Shown: positions 1 to 16,192, counted from the stretch's first letter. The stretch: 64,000 nucleotides of DNA from Channa striata (GCA_033026295.1 CM065185.1:4030001-4094000); one strand, 5' to 3'. Notes: generated by a model from the sequence alone, not told the origin. A program made the numbers and translations.

Positions 1-2103
1 GTGGAATGTATATAAGAAAATAAGTAGTTGAGTCTCCTGAAGGCCAGAGGCCAGAGGTTGGGCTGACAACCAGCACAGGAGAGGCCTCATTACAATGATG
101 TGGTGCAACAGGGGAAGAATAAACATGCGTATGGCAGAACATGAACACCGATCTTATTACTTTAGTCATTTTTACCGGAACAGGCCTGCTGCCCTTTTAG
201 TATGTACACATCCTTATCTGAAACAGCGGTGATAACAGTGCTTTCTAATCAGAGCATGTATCTACTGTGGATTCATGTTAAGCCGTCAGAATAGAGCTAT
301 ACACACTAAACCTAAATTCCAGATTCAGCCCCAAAATATTATTTTCAACTGCATTTTTGTTTTTATTTCCAAGAAATGTCCAAGTCTTCAAAAGCCCACA
401 CCAAAGAACAAGTGTAAAAAGATACAAGAACAAGAACATGAGCACTGCATGACAATCAGAGCTAAGGCTCTGAATACTAAATTCTTAAAGAGAATTTAAC
501 ATTCATGGATGACTTCTATCATTGAGCAAGACTATAGTTCATTGTAATGTAATATAATTTTAATTTATCATTTTGTCTCAGACTGAATAGGCACAATTTC
601 CCCTGTTTTACTTCAAACTCTGACCTTCCTCAACCCTAAGTTGTCTTGGATTTAACCTACCTTGACTACAAACCAAAAATTATCATCATGGAGATTAAGC
701 AAATCAGACTCAACATGTTAATTAGTCAGTAATTTTATTACTTTCTTACCACTCCCACTGTTACCAGTCTTAATGCTAGACTCACTCCGTCCTTTAAGCA
801 GTATATTTATTATTTATTTATTTTAAATTTGTCTTACAAGTTATACACAAAACTCAAAAAATCTTCAAACAAAATATGTTATATTTACAGTCAAAGCATA
901 CTCTTTAATTCTAACAATGAAAAAAACAACAAGGATCTTTTTAGACACAAACCTATATTTTGTGCATGGGCAATGCATATAATCATGATTAAATTAAATA
1001 TTGAAATGAACAATTTACCTCATCTTCACTCTTACTTTAAAAAAAAAAACCTAGCCATAACGTACTGACGACCTTATAATCAGCGAGTCATCACTCAGTG
1101 ACCAGTAAATGGTCCCCAAACATTTTCAAACACACAGTGTTTCATTTTTAATATAAAACTCATTCTTTCTAATGAAATGGTTATTAACATCTGTTTCCCC
1201 CAGTGTTCAGTTGCCCTAATAAATAAATAAATATTTCCAGAACACTGTGATCAGTCTCTTGGCACGCAGGAAACACATATATATCAATACTTGTTCTGAT
1301 GAATTGTTCTTGATGAAAATAATAAAGCTTTGGTTGTAACAATAAAATAGAAAACCCTGGGTCCTTTTCTTTTGTGCCATGATCTAAATCCTTATTCTAG
1401 CAGTGTACTAGCACAATGAAATGACATTCCCATTGATCTTCTCTTCTCACTCTCATAAATAAAGTATACTGTCTGACTGCATTCACCTAATTCCATATTA
1501 TTTACTATATTTATTCACTATTTTTGAGCAGGAACATATAGGAGTAAACAAACACATTACCTTTTAAATTGCATTGAACATTTCCATTTGTTAGGAGTTG
1601 TGACTGATGACCACCTGAGGATTGCAATTCCAATCTTCTCATCTTCGACAAATTAAGCCATAAAAATACCTCAAAAATAGCTGCATTCACAGAGCAGCAC
1701 AATCTACCTGGTAAATGCCTTTCATCACTAGCTGGTCACTAACTTTGTCTGTCTGCTTTTCATTTTGGGGCAAGTGCTGTGAGTTTATTAAGGCCATTCA
1801 GGACTTTTGCAGAAAACACTTGCATTCTTCAGATTGAAAGTAGGATGATAAGTGCAGACTGAGCCACAGTTATAGGCTACAGTGTGAAGATATTAATAAT
1901 ATTTTTAGGCTGGAAGGTTCCTGGTTTGAATCTACCAACTGGCTGTGGCCTTTCTGTGTTCTCTTCGTACTGGTGTATTTTTTCTACATGTCATCTATTT
2001 ATCTTATTATAAAAAATATATTATTACAGCAGTTGATTGTTACCATGTCAACTGTGTCATCACCTCGAAGGCCTCTCTGGCTTTGTGGCTTGGCTCTCGT
2101 TAA
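1..2103. other. AT-rich noncoding sequence, no gene seen
   Basis: Many TTTATT/AATAAA words, an AATAAATAAATAAA tract at about 1,220 and short A runs. The open frames are short, low-complexity and show no family motif or splice context. No repeat was recognised with confidence. Confidence 0.6.
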
Positions 2104-2375
2104 ATGGTGAATGGTAAATGTTCGGCTCTTCTATAGCACTTTTCCGGCTGTTGGTACTCAAAGCGCTTTACAGTCATTTACCCATTCACACTCACAGTCA
2201 CACACACACACACACACACACTCACACACTGATGGGGGAGCTGCTATGCAGCTGACCAACATTCACCGGGAGCAACTAAGTGAGGCTTTAGCGTCTTGCT
2301 CAAGGACACTTCAACTGCAGGAACTGGGGATCAAACCGACAGCTGTAGGATTAGTAGATGGATTAATGAAACTAC
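2104..2375. repeat. Fish interspersed repeat with an embedded CA tract
   Basis: Starts TAAATGGTGAATGGTAAATG, then ACTCAAAGCGCTTTACA, a CA microsatellite (about 2,202-2,226), and CTTGCTCAAGGACACTTCAA. This layout matches the very common teleost repeat that ends in a CAAAGCGCTTT motif. The open frame across it is not a gene. A related copy in the opposite orientation lies at 33.0 kb. Confidence 0.75.
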
Positions 2376-4164
2376 CCCAGTGTTAGTCTTCAGATCATAA
2401 CATTCTTCCTGCTGCCATGAAAGCTGGGTGCCTGGATTTCTGAAATATTCACTCTGAGATTTTGTCCTCTTGATTGGATTTTTATTCTCTGTGTTTGTAT
2501 TGAGCAGGTCATATTACCTCAGAAACATTGTATTCATACCTTTATCCCTTGTGATTAGACCCTTGTGTAACAATAGAGTTTCCTGATTCTATTTGGATGA
2601 CAAAACGTCTCATGCTCACCTGCCTTTGTAATAGGAGACTGAATAGATATGGAAACCGTTTTTTAACATATGATCACGTGTTTATAAATCTTTTTGGGCA
2701 GGTGTAACCCAAACAATAAAGGTCATTTGTTAATGTATGACATAAAATATATAGATTTTCAAGACATGTCTCTGTAGCTGTGGAAAACTTATCCAGGGTT
2801 GGTAGGTATTCCACACACGAATTCCATTTTTTTACGTACGGTACATGATGGAACCAATAATATCACAATGAAACAGAGTAGTGGCCATGCGACATCATTG
2901 AACAAACCATTCGACATCAATGAACGCGGGGCTAACAGTTAATGAAGTTTATAGCCGCTTGTCTTTCAGCGTCAGGCACGTGAGACGTTTGTGGCCCTGC
3001 ATTTTGACCTGACTTGACCTGCTCTAAGACGATGGTCTTCACCCACCTGCCAACCTTAATGTGTCTTGGAATATCGATGTGGCAGACCACTGCAGGAAGC
3101 AATTTTTAGTCAGGCCCCGAATTCTCCTGACTAAGGGTGTGGAATCAGCAGCAGATTATTCTCCCTCCCAAATGCCTTTGTACCATTTTATTTCATGCAA
3201 ACTAGAATTAATTCCAGACGATTTTTGTTTTGTGGTACTCATCCAGGGAGGTGACTGCAGGTTGTTCTTTCTGGTGAATTTGAAATGCAATGTTTTTTCT
3301 TGCATTGTAAGGCTTGTTGACATACTTGGCTATTGTAAGCTTTTATTTGATGCAGGAAATGTTTGGTTTGCACTGAAAATACATTTCTGCAGTGCCCCGT
3401 TAGTCAGTGGTTACAGCGCATTGTGCCGGCTTCCATGAAAATGTCTTGTTCTGCAACATTTTCAATGACAGGCATGAAAAGGGGCGACCAAATTACCCTA
3501 TGAATTCATGCATAGTGGAAAGAAACATGGGGCATCGTGGAAAGTAGATGTTAATTCTGTTCTTTGATTGCAGTTTTGCAGAAAATGACAATTCCCCTTT
3601 TTGTGAAAACACAGGGACAGTTCTTTGTCAATTATAATAATCTGATATACAGTGCATGCGTAGATGAATGCAGAATATCTTACTACAGCTCATTAGATTT
3701 ATTTGCCACACTTACACTATGATGATATGTATTATATGATAATACAACACGACTATGAGCTTCGCTGTACTTGAGTACCTGAGTAATAATGTTCGTTAAC
3801 TGCAGGCATATTCTCCCCCTCTGCCTGTTGTTTTTCTTTACAGCCTCATGGTCCCTTATGGTGGAATTATCATGTTGTTAAGAATGTGAAAACTGTGTGG
3901 CTCTTTGAAAGAGAGGGAAAAAAAAAAATTATTGCAGGAAACTTTATTCCAAAACATCTCTTTATATCGGTTTGGAAGGATGAGTGGTATTTTTCTCACT
4001 CTTGTCTTGTCCTCAAATTATGACCATCTGTTTAATTAGTTCCAAATTTCATATTCAGTTACCTACAGGAGCAAAGACCCACGACCAATTTAAAAGTTTT
4101 AAAGAAAGGCATATTTGGATATCATGTTCTTTGTTAAATACAACTGCATGTTGTTTATCTCATA
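2376..4164. other. Noncoding sequence, nothing recognised
   Basis: Ordinary AT-rich sequence. The longest open frame (3,061-3,438 plus) has no recognisable domain and no strong start context. Short CG-bearing patches at about 2,880-3,040 are not long enough to call a CpG island. Confidence 0.5.
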
Positions 4165-5853
4165 ACTCAAGCAGCTTAATAACACCTGACAAACATGAAA
4201 GAAACAACATTCACAAAACACTTGCTTGATTTGTACTTTTTAATTTCAATTTGGCTCATGCTGCATTCACACTGTCGTATCAACACTGAGTGGGCCGGGT
4301 TCATAGTTTACAGAGAGTTTTGCAGAGCGGACACATCGTCCATCTGTAAATACAGTCCACGTGCAGAACCAACACTTCACTAATCAGTACCAAGTCACTC
4401 ACTGAGCTGCATTACCTCAGTGATGTGTGTGTGGTCAGATGAGAAAGTGATGCAGGTGATCAGTCCAGGCTGCAACCCACAGTTTGCCCAGAGACAGCTG
4501 GCTCACTGGAATATGTCTGGGAATGGTCTGCAACTTTAGTAACAAGGAACTGTTGTTGGAGTGAAGCAAAACATATCTTGTTAGAATGTGAAAGTACTGT
4601 AACTTGTTCCAATGAGAAATTTAAATGAAAAAGAATTAAAAGTAAAAGTCAGGATAGTGAGCAAATGTCTTTTTAGGGTGACAATAATATTCTGCACAAG
4701 GTGAAAGCATCTGAATTATTGTGTAAAACAATCCTATTATTGTGATCACAAAACGAACATTTTAATCGCTGTGTTAAAGCTTTAACATTTCGAGGGAATT
4801 CACTCACTAAAAATACTGCCCTGAATGTCCTGGTGCACATTCCTTCAATCGTGTTTTTTATCGATGGTAATACACTACATGCGTGCAACACCATTATTAG
4901 CTCCACTAATGTTACTGTCATTTACACATAGTCTGTAACAATATTGCATGAGTGTTTGTGTGTGTTAAAGCCAGACAGCACCGATGAATTATCCCGGTCC
5001 GTTTGTTGGAGCTCGGAGAGGACACTTCTGCTTTAAACCCTTGGAGAGGATAAGATATGTCAACTTACTGCTCTGTTGTTGTATAATAGGGACAGTGGAG
5101 GTGAGTGGATGTTTCCCAGGTCGTCATATGAGCATGTGGCCATTGATCAACTTCTCTGGATTTTAACATATCAGTGTTTTAACAAGTCATGAAAATTCAT
5201 CTGGAGAGAGGCTTTGTGTGAGTGTGTGTGACACAGGAAGAAAGAGGGGGGGTTTTAGAGGTGAGAACTGATCTATAACCTCTGTTCACGCGTCCTAGTC
5301 AGTCTCCTTAACCCCCCCCCCACTAGTTTGTCTGAGAAATCAATAATGATTTTGTTTTTTTTAGATGCTTGTTCTTCTCCTTGTGTTGGTCCATGACGTG
5401 TATCAGTAATCAGGCTTTGGGTAGAGACTGGTGTGAGATTGGTGAGCAGGCTGAGAGCAGAAATATCAACTGAGAGTTAAGACTTTAAAGAGCATTAGAT
5501 GTTCCAATGTCTGAGCATGGAAACAGAAAGAGAACTCACGTGTTAGATGTTTGCGTCTACAGTTTGACCTCATCCTTCATTGGGTCGCTGGAAAAGACAT
5601 AATTCATGAACGTTTCAAGGCTCAGAAGACTCAGGAGCAGGGTTTCACTTTTTAAAGTGTGTCACTTTGCACGATTGGGTGTGAGTCAATAGTTGCGAGC
5701 AGCTAGAAGTACTTGTACCATAGACACGAGCCTGGTTCCACTCTGTCTGCCTCTGCTCCATGTGCCCGGGGTGAAAGTTCGGTTCACTGCTCTCAGATAT
5801 GACTCCAACAAAAGGCCATTTCACCTGTAACCACAGAAACGGAGGTGGTGGGT
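4165..5853. repeat. Direct duplication, copy A
   Basis: Colinear with 6,712-8,555. The first part (about 4,165-4,960) is clearly related but diverged. From about 4,965 (AAGCCAGACAGCACCGATGA) to about 5,845 the two copies are almost identical, differing at roughly one base in fifty or fewer by eye. Similarity stops near ACCACAGAAAC. The strongest open frames in it recur in copy B, but they have no recognised domain. It could be a local segmental duplication or two insertions of one repeat element. Confidence 0.85.
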
Positions 5854-6711
5854 TGAGCTGAGAGACGGAGGAACAGACAGCAGAGAAGACGCAACGGGAA
5901 GGTTTACGACAACTATGACCTTCACTATTCTTACTGCTGAGCAACAGGTTTATATCCAGTTAAATAAACTTAAAGACGAGACTCTCGTGCTGAGTTTGGT
6001 TACAGTCTGTATTAGCTGATGTTAGCACTCGTTGCTCTACTGATCAGTTATCAGCTGACTGTCAGCAACTTCTGCCCCTCTGCCTGTTTGTATTCACAGC
6101 AGCTTGTTTTTAAGGCCACTGACTTTAATCCTGTGATAGGCTAATAATCCCTAAAGTTATTAAACCCACATTTGACAAACTTAATTAGGTTCATGTTGGG
6201 AATTAGTTGAATCAGCTTATGTCAGTGAGTAAGAATAATTATCAGTCAAAAAATCGGTTTCATAACCAGTAATAAAATGAGCGATGCTAAAGACCAATTT
6301 AACATGTAAGATAAACTGTATGTTTCAAATATGATTTTATATATTAAATATGACAACTACACAGTATTTATTATTAAGCAAGTACCATGCTCTATACAAT
6401 AAATCTGTAATATTTAAAGAATTATTTTTTTAAACAACTCTTATTATTTATCTGCTCATCTACAGCTCAATACCTGGAGCATAATTCAGAGCTTCATTCA
6501 CAATCAGGGGGAGAATTAATGTGGAAGCAGCCAGGCATCCACCAACATTTGCTGATGATCATCTTCTTTGTCTGTCCAGCTACACGCCGTGTTATTTCTG
6601 TCTGGTCGGCCAGAACATTAAATCAAGCTGTTAATCATACGGAGACAACTGTGTTTTATATCATCACATAACCTCTTAAAAAGTAAATGGTCACACAAAT
6701 TAAAACTTGTA
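5854..6711. other. Spacer between the two duplicate copies, no gene seen
   Basis: AT-rich unique sequence. No coding signal and no repeat recognised. Confidence 0.5.
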
Positions 6712-8555
<1,844 letters not shown>

Positions 8556-10291
8556 GTCTCCAACAAGGGATGAGCAAAGTATAACCAAGAGAGAATCACT
8601 CTACGGATTATCCTTCCTTACATCTGCAGTAACAAGACCACCCACACACAAATCCACAGTTCCTCCCATAATATAACTGATCCTGATCATGAGCACACAG
8701 GGGTGCAGGATAACAGCCTCCCATCAGCCCATTGCACCGCTCCCCTCTCAAAATAGGCTGAAGCAGCAAAGAAAATTTAATTTAAGATTATGGAAAATGG
8801 ATTCCCTACGACATTATATTCCACAGATGGATCATGTGCACAAGACAGTGTGTGCACTGGTGGGTTTACAGTACTGACACGTGCAAATAACCGTGGACGA
8901 CCATGTTGATGAAGCTCCGGACTGTCCACGTGATTCTCTGTCACATTTATGGGTTCGGTTTTTGTCTCACAGAGGTACAGGGTGGCAGGGCCACTGAAAT
9001 CGAACAATGTGTGCGTTCATGGAGCAGGGAGGATCTAACGAAAGACGACGCATTTTTGAGACTATAAGATCCATCTCACAATTTATTTGTCTCCTGCGTT
9101 AACAACGACAATTTCTATTTTATTTTCAGTTTGAAGAGTTGACTCCAGATGGCCAAACAGAGAACTGATTAGTTGTGTCATAGAGCAGCAGGTGTTAGCT
9201 AAATCTCAGCCTAATTATGTTTGCCAGGTGCGAAGGTGAACAATTAAAACAGCTGTTGTATAGCCGGTGTGATACTGCCACATTAATTTGCTTAAGCATA
9301 AACAAGACCTGCATATATGATTTATTCTATCCTGCGTGTTTCTATGTTTTTGAGTGTGAAAATGTAATATTGTACATAGAAAACTTAACATAAATGAAAT
9401 AGTTAGTACATATTTATTTGTTTTGTTTACGTGTTTGCATTCATGCCACTATTGTCATGATTTAAATATGTAATGCAAATTCACATTTTTACTTAGACAG
9501 CAAGAGCAGTTATGGTAAAGCATATGTCAGGATTTAGTGCACCGTCATTTTATTGATAAAAACTCTACTTTCAGGCTAATGTGCACTGAGGAGTTTTTTT
9601 CAATATAAAGAACTGGAGATATCTACACAGGCATTTTGGAGAATTAATGAGAATTTGTCAGGGCAAAGGTGCCTACGTTATTGGATTTTGGCATCACTAT
9701 ATACAAACAGCTCAAGATGAGGTTTCAGATGTACTTTGGAGAAAAGGCTTATATCTCCCATTCTGGGACAAAACTTCCCAAAAAGTCTTAAAGTCAAAGA
9801 AGAGAAATAAAAGTATAGGTGAAGTTAGTCCACAGATTCTGTATGAAAAATAGTTAAAATGCATTAAAAAACATTGCAGACAAAAACAAGCGTACTAATC
9901 TCTAACTTGTTTGCCAGCACTAAGGTTCCTTTGGATATTGTGGCAAGATATCAATGTTTTTTGTCAAAATAAAGTACAGTGATGTACAAGATAGCTATTG
10001 ATAAGATGTGAAGCTCCCCGGTTTATAATGTCCATCTATTGTAGATACCTGCCGGGTACATTGCTATAATCCTACAATCCTTTAGTGTACGAGATGTTTC
10101 CTGCTGAAGGATAAATATTAGCAACAAAATGTTAGCTTCAGCTTGGAAATACTGTTTTCAAAGTGTGATTTTATCAATAATAATCCAACAATGTCAATAC
10201 TGAACCTTAAAATATGTTCAAAAGCAACTGCAACTATGTTTTGTAGGAAATGTAATTAGGCACTTTCCATAAAAAAGTCAAAACTATACAG
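8556..10291. other. Noncoding sequence, nothing recognised
   Basis: Short open frames only (for example 9,647-9,853 plus, 68 codons), without domain motifs or splice support. Confidence 0.5.
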
Positions 10292-10470
10292 ACATTTAGA
10301 GAAAACCCAACAAATCCCCCTTGAGCAGCTACAGGCAACAGTGGAGAGGAAAAACTCCCTTTAATGGAAGAAACCTCCAGCAGAACCAGGCTCAGGGTGG
10401 GCGGACATCTGCCTTGACCGGTTGGGCTGAGTGGAAAGTGGAGAGAGAAAAGAACAGAGCATCTGTAGTT
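10292..10470 (-). repeat. Teleost retroposon repeat, minus orientation
   Basis: Contains AGAGAAAACCCAACAAATCC, CAACAGTGGAGAGGAAAAAC and GAAACCTCCAGCAGAACCAG, the complement of the words seen in the copy at 21,342-21,533. This is a widespread fish repeat whose 3' end is the GAATTGAATT-type tail; a non-LTR origin is inferred. The frame-disrupted core carries no coding sequence. Confidence 0.75.
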
Positions 10471-13400
10471 AGTAAAATTTAGTTGATCGGGGAACAGACA
10501 CAGTCTCTTTGGGAATGTGGGTGTTGTGGGGGGGGTGACGGCGGTAAGGATACTGCAGAGAGGCGTGTAGGACTGGATCTCTGCGTCCTAGGCTCAACTC
10601 TGGCCTGTCAATCTTTTGGTTGTCCAATAAAATCAGCCATATTTTTAGATAAGACAATGGTACCATCCAAAGTAGGATGGATGCATCTCTCCTAATCAGC
10701 CAAGGTTTTCCCCAAAAACTTTTCCAATTGTCTATGTAGCCATCATGGTTTGCTGGACACCACCTAGACAGCCAGCGGTTGCTCCTGCATGAATAATAAT
10801 CTTACTGTATCTACAATGTCGCCCTCTCTGGCCCCGGGGTAACATTTGACTAAGGCCGCTGGAGTCTCACAGAGTTTGTTCCTCAGCGGGAGTGTCGCTG
10901 AGTTGGGAAAATCGACTAGAAACGTGATCCGGCTGGTGATGAACGGGCTTCTGTTTATCATTAGATCTGTTACAAACCGTCACCCAGCCGGCCTGGCTTC
11001 CCGGCTTCTCGGGTCCTGCTGGGGAACAGCTAACAGTGGCTATGCTAGGTTGGTCCTCACCAGCTACCGGGGCCTGACTACCCTGATTGTTTTTTATGGT
11101 GCAGAGCCGTGCTTGCAATTCTGAGAACCCCCCTTAGAAAGCTGCAAATGAATGGAATGAAAGGGTTATTTTTTAATGGAACCTGAGGTACAAGAAGGTG
11201 GATGACAGCTGCACAACTGTCCCACCACAGACCTGACACTAAATCTAGATAAAGGTGGGGGTCTGAAACACGGTGCAGTCCAAACCTAAGCCTAAACTAA
11301 CCACTGTAGGTGAAGGCATGATGGACAGGCCCAACAATCTTTTTGCAATTTTTTGTGCAATTGGAGAGTATGAGTTTGGATTTTTACATTGAATAAAAAT
11401 GCCTTTAAAGATCTGATGGAGCTAAAGACTAGTGAGGACAGCTGCATTACACTGGAGGAATTTAGCTCGAAAACTTAAAATCTGCATTGCCTCTGTGATC
11501 TATACTGTGCCTGCTACAGTGGTTAGGATGGGTTATACTTATGCCATACAGCGTCTCCTTGTAGTAATAGAGATGTAGAGTAGTCACACTCCAAGGTGAC
11601 ACTTCTACTGATTGTCTGCAGCAGGAGCATTGACCCACCATTGTCAGTGTGTTGACCAAGGACACTTGGACATGTAGCCAGGAGGGACCAAGGAGTCAAA
11701 ACTGACCCTGATTACCGTTTTTTATGAGAGATAAACACAATCATTATAATTTTAATTGCAAAATATAGAATGTATTTTATAAGTTAAGGAATATGTATTT
11801 CTGGACATATTAACAGCTCTAGTATAAAAAGGAATAGAAAGTAGTATGAAACCAGGGGTCTCAAGTAAATTGACATAAGCAGGCTACACATTGATAACTA
11901 CTGAATGCTTAGAGAAAAACCATAACAAGAAAAACAAGTATTTAATCAATAATAGACTTCAAAGCTTCAGTTTGTACAATCATTCCTTTAATTTCTGCAT
12001 AATAATCTGTATCTTAGAAGGCACATTTCTACCTCTAAATTCTGAGCCAAGTGAGAGGAAAATGCTCTGAGACATTTGGGAAGCAGAGGAGGGAAAGAAT
12101 ATCTTCAAAAAACATAATGCTTGACATAGAGGTGACATATTCTAGAGAATGGGTGGTGATGAGACTCGGTGTGAAAACACATTTCCTGTGCACATTCACG
12201 GTTTTTTGGACTGAATGTGGGCTGAGAGGATGGCCTGCATTGCAACACTTAACTTTGTAACTTATCCACTTCATAAAAATGTCTATTATGGCTTAAGTCC
12301 ATATTATTTATATTTAGATATACTGTATTTACAATTTTTGAAAAAAAATTTACGCAAGTACAACTAGATGGATATTGCTTGTTAAGTTCTTGGAGTAATT
12401 TTTTCGTCAAAAAGCCAAATTAAAAAGGTGAGGCTTCCTTGGTACATGTATGAAGATTATAGGTACTGTATATACACAGTTACAACGAGGTACAACAATA
12501 ATCACATGCCGACCGTACCTTAAACCATGTCTGAGGAATTGTGTGCATCCCACAGAGAGAACAACAAACATATAAAGTGGATTTTTCCCCCCATTATTTT
12601 TAATGAGAAGAAACTGAAAGGCCCAAAATTAGGAAAAAAAAACAAGAGAAAATAAAAAGCTACAACACGGTGCAAATTGTTCTAATTGCCTGTGTAGAAA
12701 TCATTCTTTTTCAGCAACTGCAGAACTAACACAACATTTTATTGTTGTATTTTGAGGCACTAATTTCCAATGGCTGAAGCTGAGATAAGCATTCGTGCAG
12801 CACTGCTGAGCATCTGGTTTTTCGTGTGCAAACATTTTACCTCATGCTGTCAGAATACAAGTTCTGTACAGCAGTGCAAAATATGTTTCTGTCACCACGT
12901 GTCGGTGTTTATGTCTCAGTATGTTGATCACTACTGTATCTAGGTCAGTATCAAACAATGGATTCAACCTGGTGGAAATGATGGTGAAAGTTTCCGCCTG
13001 TCAGTGATAACGGATAGCCACACCAACATTTGACCCAGATTCTGCGGGGTTTGGTGCACAGATGTCCTCTAACAGTAATGCCTGAAAAGAAACTGTTGGC
13101 CCTCCGGTTTGTATGGGACACAGGCAAAGATGCCAGTACGAGCAGGTCACCTTCAAAATGTCTGTTTTTGGGTCACAGGCGACTTATTTCAAAGAGTGCA
13201 CCCACCTCCTTCATAAATCTGGTCTCTTGACTCTCCCTTTACACAGAAATATTGTTGACGGTCAGAGGCCTGGCGGGGACCGATGAGACTCTGTCTCATC
13301 TTCATCTCACCTCATCTGCTCCGTGCTGTACCTGCCGCGACATGCAGCTCTGACATTGTATTAATGTTTTCATACAGAATGAAAATCTATGGAGATCAGC

Positions 13401-13734
13401 TCATACTGATTCTATTTGAATGACTGGTCATAATTCAGATAACAAGTATTTGAATGTCATTGCCTTCCTTTAAACTTCATAAAATGTGTTATTCCTGATT
13501 TTTACCTCATCTCTTCCTCTTGCTCTGAGCTCTTCACTTCCTCCTCCTGACCAATCACCACTCGGCCGTCTCCGTGCCTCTGTCTTACTCGTCCCTCACC
13601 TGCCTCTCCATGGACACTGTCCCTTCATTGCCCTTCCATCGTGTTTCATCTGTGCTCAGCTTATCATTGTAGACTGTATAGACACTGATCTGTCATAACA
13701 TAATGGCCACTTGTGCCACCATATTAAAAATGAA
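10471..13734. other. Noncoding sequence with a GC-richer patch at 10.8-11.1 kb
   Basis: The patch 10,800-11,115 has several CG dinucleotides and open frames on both strands (92 and 83 codons), but neither has a recognisable domain. It may be the body of an old element adjoining the retroposon at 10.3 kb. The remainder is AT-rich with no gene seen. Confidence 0.45.
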
Positions 13735-13925
13735 TGACGTGGCCAAAACATTAGAACCACCTCTTCTTATAATGTGCTCCAGTACGACTCCACCACCCAC
13801 TTTGACCTCAATATTAAACACATAGTAGATCTATCACCTTTCTGACAGTTTTAACATAAAGAGCTGTATTCATGGCAGTATTGGATTGCGCTTAATTTTA
13901 CAGGTGGTCAAAATGTTACACCTGA
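13735..13925. repeat. MITE-like repeat
   Basis: Starts GGCCAAAACATTAGAACCACC and shares CCACCACCCACT, a TAGTAGATCTAT-like word and TGACAGTTT with the copy at 41.7 kb in opposite orientation. It ends near CAGGTGGTCAAAATGTTACA. No coding sequence. Confidence 0.65.
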
Positions 13926-13984
13926 TGTATTTATAACATCTTTAAGGTGTATTTTTATTAGTTGGTTTTAATAAATCTAATTAT

Positions 13985-14880
13985 CACAAAACAAAACAAA
14001 ATATATTTAGGCATATTTGAACAATATATAACAAATAACAATAAATCAAACTAGCAATAACTGCCTGACAAATCTGTGGCATTCTATTGATCTGTTTTTG
14101 CAGATCATGTAGGTGTGATCTCCTCCCAGGCCATCTGCAGAACTTCCCATGGGCATGCTGTGCTGGTTGGCCAGTGTTCCTCAACTCTTCAGTGCCGCTT
14201 CTCCCACAACAGCTAGATGGGGTTCAGATCTCGTGACTGAGCTGACCAAGCCACCACCAATACTGTTCGCGTAGCTACTTACTTACTGCATCGGTCGATG
14301 TCGTGCTGCAAAAAGACTGCCGACCCCAGTCTGTGGTCTGTGCCCAGAGGTGATATCAGGCCTCTGCAGGATGAAGTGATCCATCCATACTGAGGGAGGA
14401 TGCCTTGCTGATGCAGATTGCGCTCTCTCCCCTTTTCATATCATCCCCAGATCATGATCTTTCCAGCTCTACGCTTCACTGGGGTGTCAGGCAGGCATCC
14501 GTCTTTCATGAGCTTTGCTTCTGGCACCTCAATCTTCAACTCATCAGTCCACAAGACTTTGATCCAGTCATCTAAGATCCACTGCGCATCCTTTTCTGAC
14601 AGTCGCTTTATGTCTTGGAAAGTCTGCGCGTGAGATCAACTGACTTACTGTGCCCAGTGTCTGTGCACACTGATTTCTCTGTTGTTTTATTCAAAGATGC
14701 AGCACTGGCATCTCTTGGAAGAAGCTGTGTCTGTGATGAGCTGCAAGGCGTCTGTTTTTCAAAAAGGACACTTGTAAATACTTCTTCTTGGGCACTTCTT
14801 CTGTCTTCTGTACTGATTGGATGCAGTAAGAGCTTTGTTCTGTGGAGTTTAGTGTACGTCCTTTAAAAAAATGCCATACT
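13985..14880 (-). pseudogene. Degenerate Tc1/mariner transposase
   Basis: On the minus strand the decayed frame reads NRRLAAHHRHSFFQE near the N-terminal end, then WTDELKIEV, a DIDR segment where family members have DNDPKH, WSAQSRDLNPI followed by a stop, and INRMPQICQAVI. These match the order of Tc1 transposase blocks (NRxLxxxxR, WTDESKFE, DNDPKHTS, WPAQSPDLNPIE, MPRRCQAVI). Several stops and frame breaks make it inactive. Terminal repeats could not be set confidently. Confidence 0.85.
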
Positions 14881-16192
14881 TATATAAGCGTCCAGCGTAT
14901 AATGGTGAATTTAAACGGACGAGCTGTTTTTGTTTTGGCTATTTTCAGCTTTTATTTACAGTTAAAATTACATGACACTCTCCCTATGGATCAAGAACTA
15001 AATAGGTAACTAATAATTCTGGTTTATTGGACAACATATTTTGGGACACCTGGGAGAAAATTATGTGGTCGATTTAAAAGCATTCACACTTTTCATTTCT
15101 GGAAATGATCAGTAGAATGCTATAGATTTGATGGCGGCTATTGCAGCACGCGTTGTTGTGTGATGAAATGTAACGTTAAACATGCAAATGATATATGATT
15201 CTTATTCTGTACTCAAATTTGCTTTAAAATTGTTTGATACATATAAAAAAAGTAATTGAAGCACACCAACAAAAGAAATTGGAAATAGAAACTTTTTTCT
15301 CCTTGTTCTACTTATGAATTCAGCTTTTCTGTGTGAGCAGACATCCAAACAAACACACTGGGTTGTCTCTTCAAACTCGGTGGGTCACTAGGCACAAGCT
15401 AGTTCCAAAAATATGTGCAAAAACCAAGAAAAAAATGTCTTTGCATATCATTGGACAAAATTTTTTCACATTTTCTACAAGAATTTTCAAACATTATTTT
15501 CTATCCTAGATTCTACTGACATGACTACACACACTGTAGACACAAGTTATTTACCGACAGTTGCTTCTTGGAGATGCCAGTGCAAACATTAAAAATCGCA
15601 CAAACTCAGATGCTTCATTTACTTACTTTAGATCTTAACTCGGACTGTGCTGTAAGTCAACACACACGCAGGGACACACAATATTAGTGATGTCCTCCTC
15701 CTATAGAAAGCAAATAAATCATTCCAAAGAAAACGTTGATGGAATGCCCACCATTAGACAATTTGAATTTGTTATGTTTTTGTTGGCCCCTTTATCCACA
15801 GCCAGACGGTGCATTCATCAGGCTGTCAGTACACAGGCAGTGTGTCTGGTAAATTATGGTGATAAAAGAATGAAATTCAAATTCTGCTCAGTGGTGCCTA
15901 AAATATATTAGATTTGCAGCTTATACAAATCGTTTCAAAAGCCCTTTTTCTGGTTCATATATTGAGCATGGCCCACATATTCACTGCATATGCCACTTGT
16001 TTTAGGGAGGTGCTATAACCTTTTTACTGTAAAAACATATGGTGTGCACTGTGGAGGTCTGATATTTAGCATATTAATAAAGTGATGGTTAGTTTATTAT
16101 TAGACTGATGCTAAACATTAACCAAACTAGATTCCTGGATGCAGAGAAAGGTAAATGTAGAAATGTAAGCATAGCGGGATGTGCGTGTCACT
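14881..16192. other. Noncoding sequence, nothing recognised
   Basis: AT-rich; no repeat family or coding signal identified. Confidence 0.5.

Noticed and set aside
2111..2386. 91-codon frame on the plus strand
   Set aside because: It spans the CA tract and repeat words of a common fish interspersed repeat.
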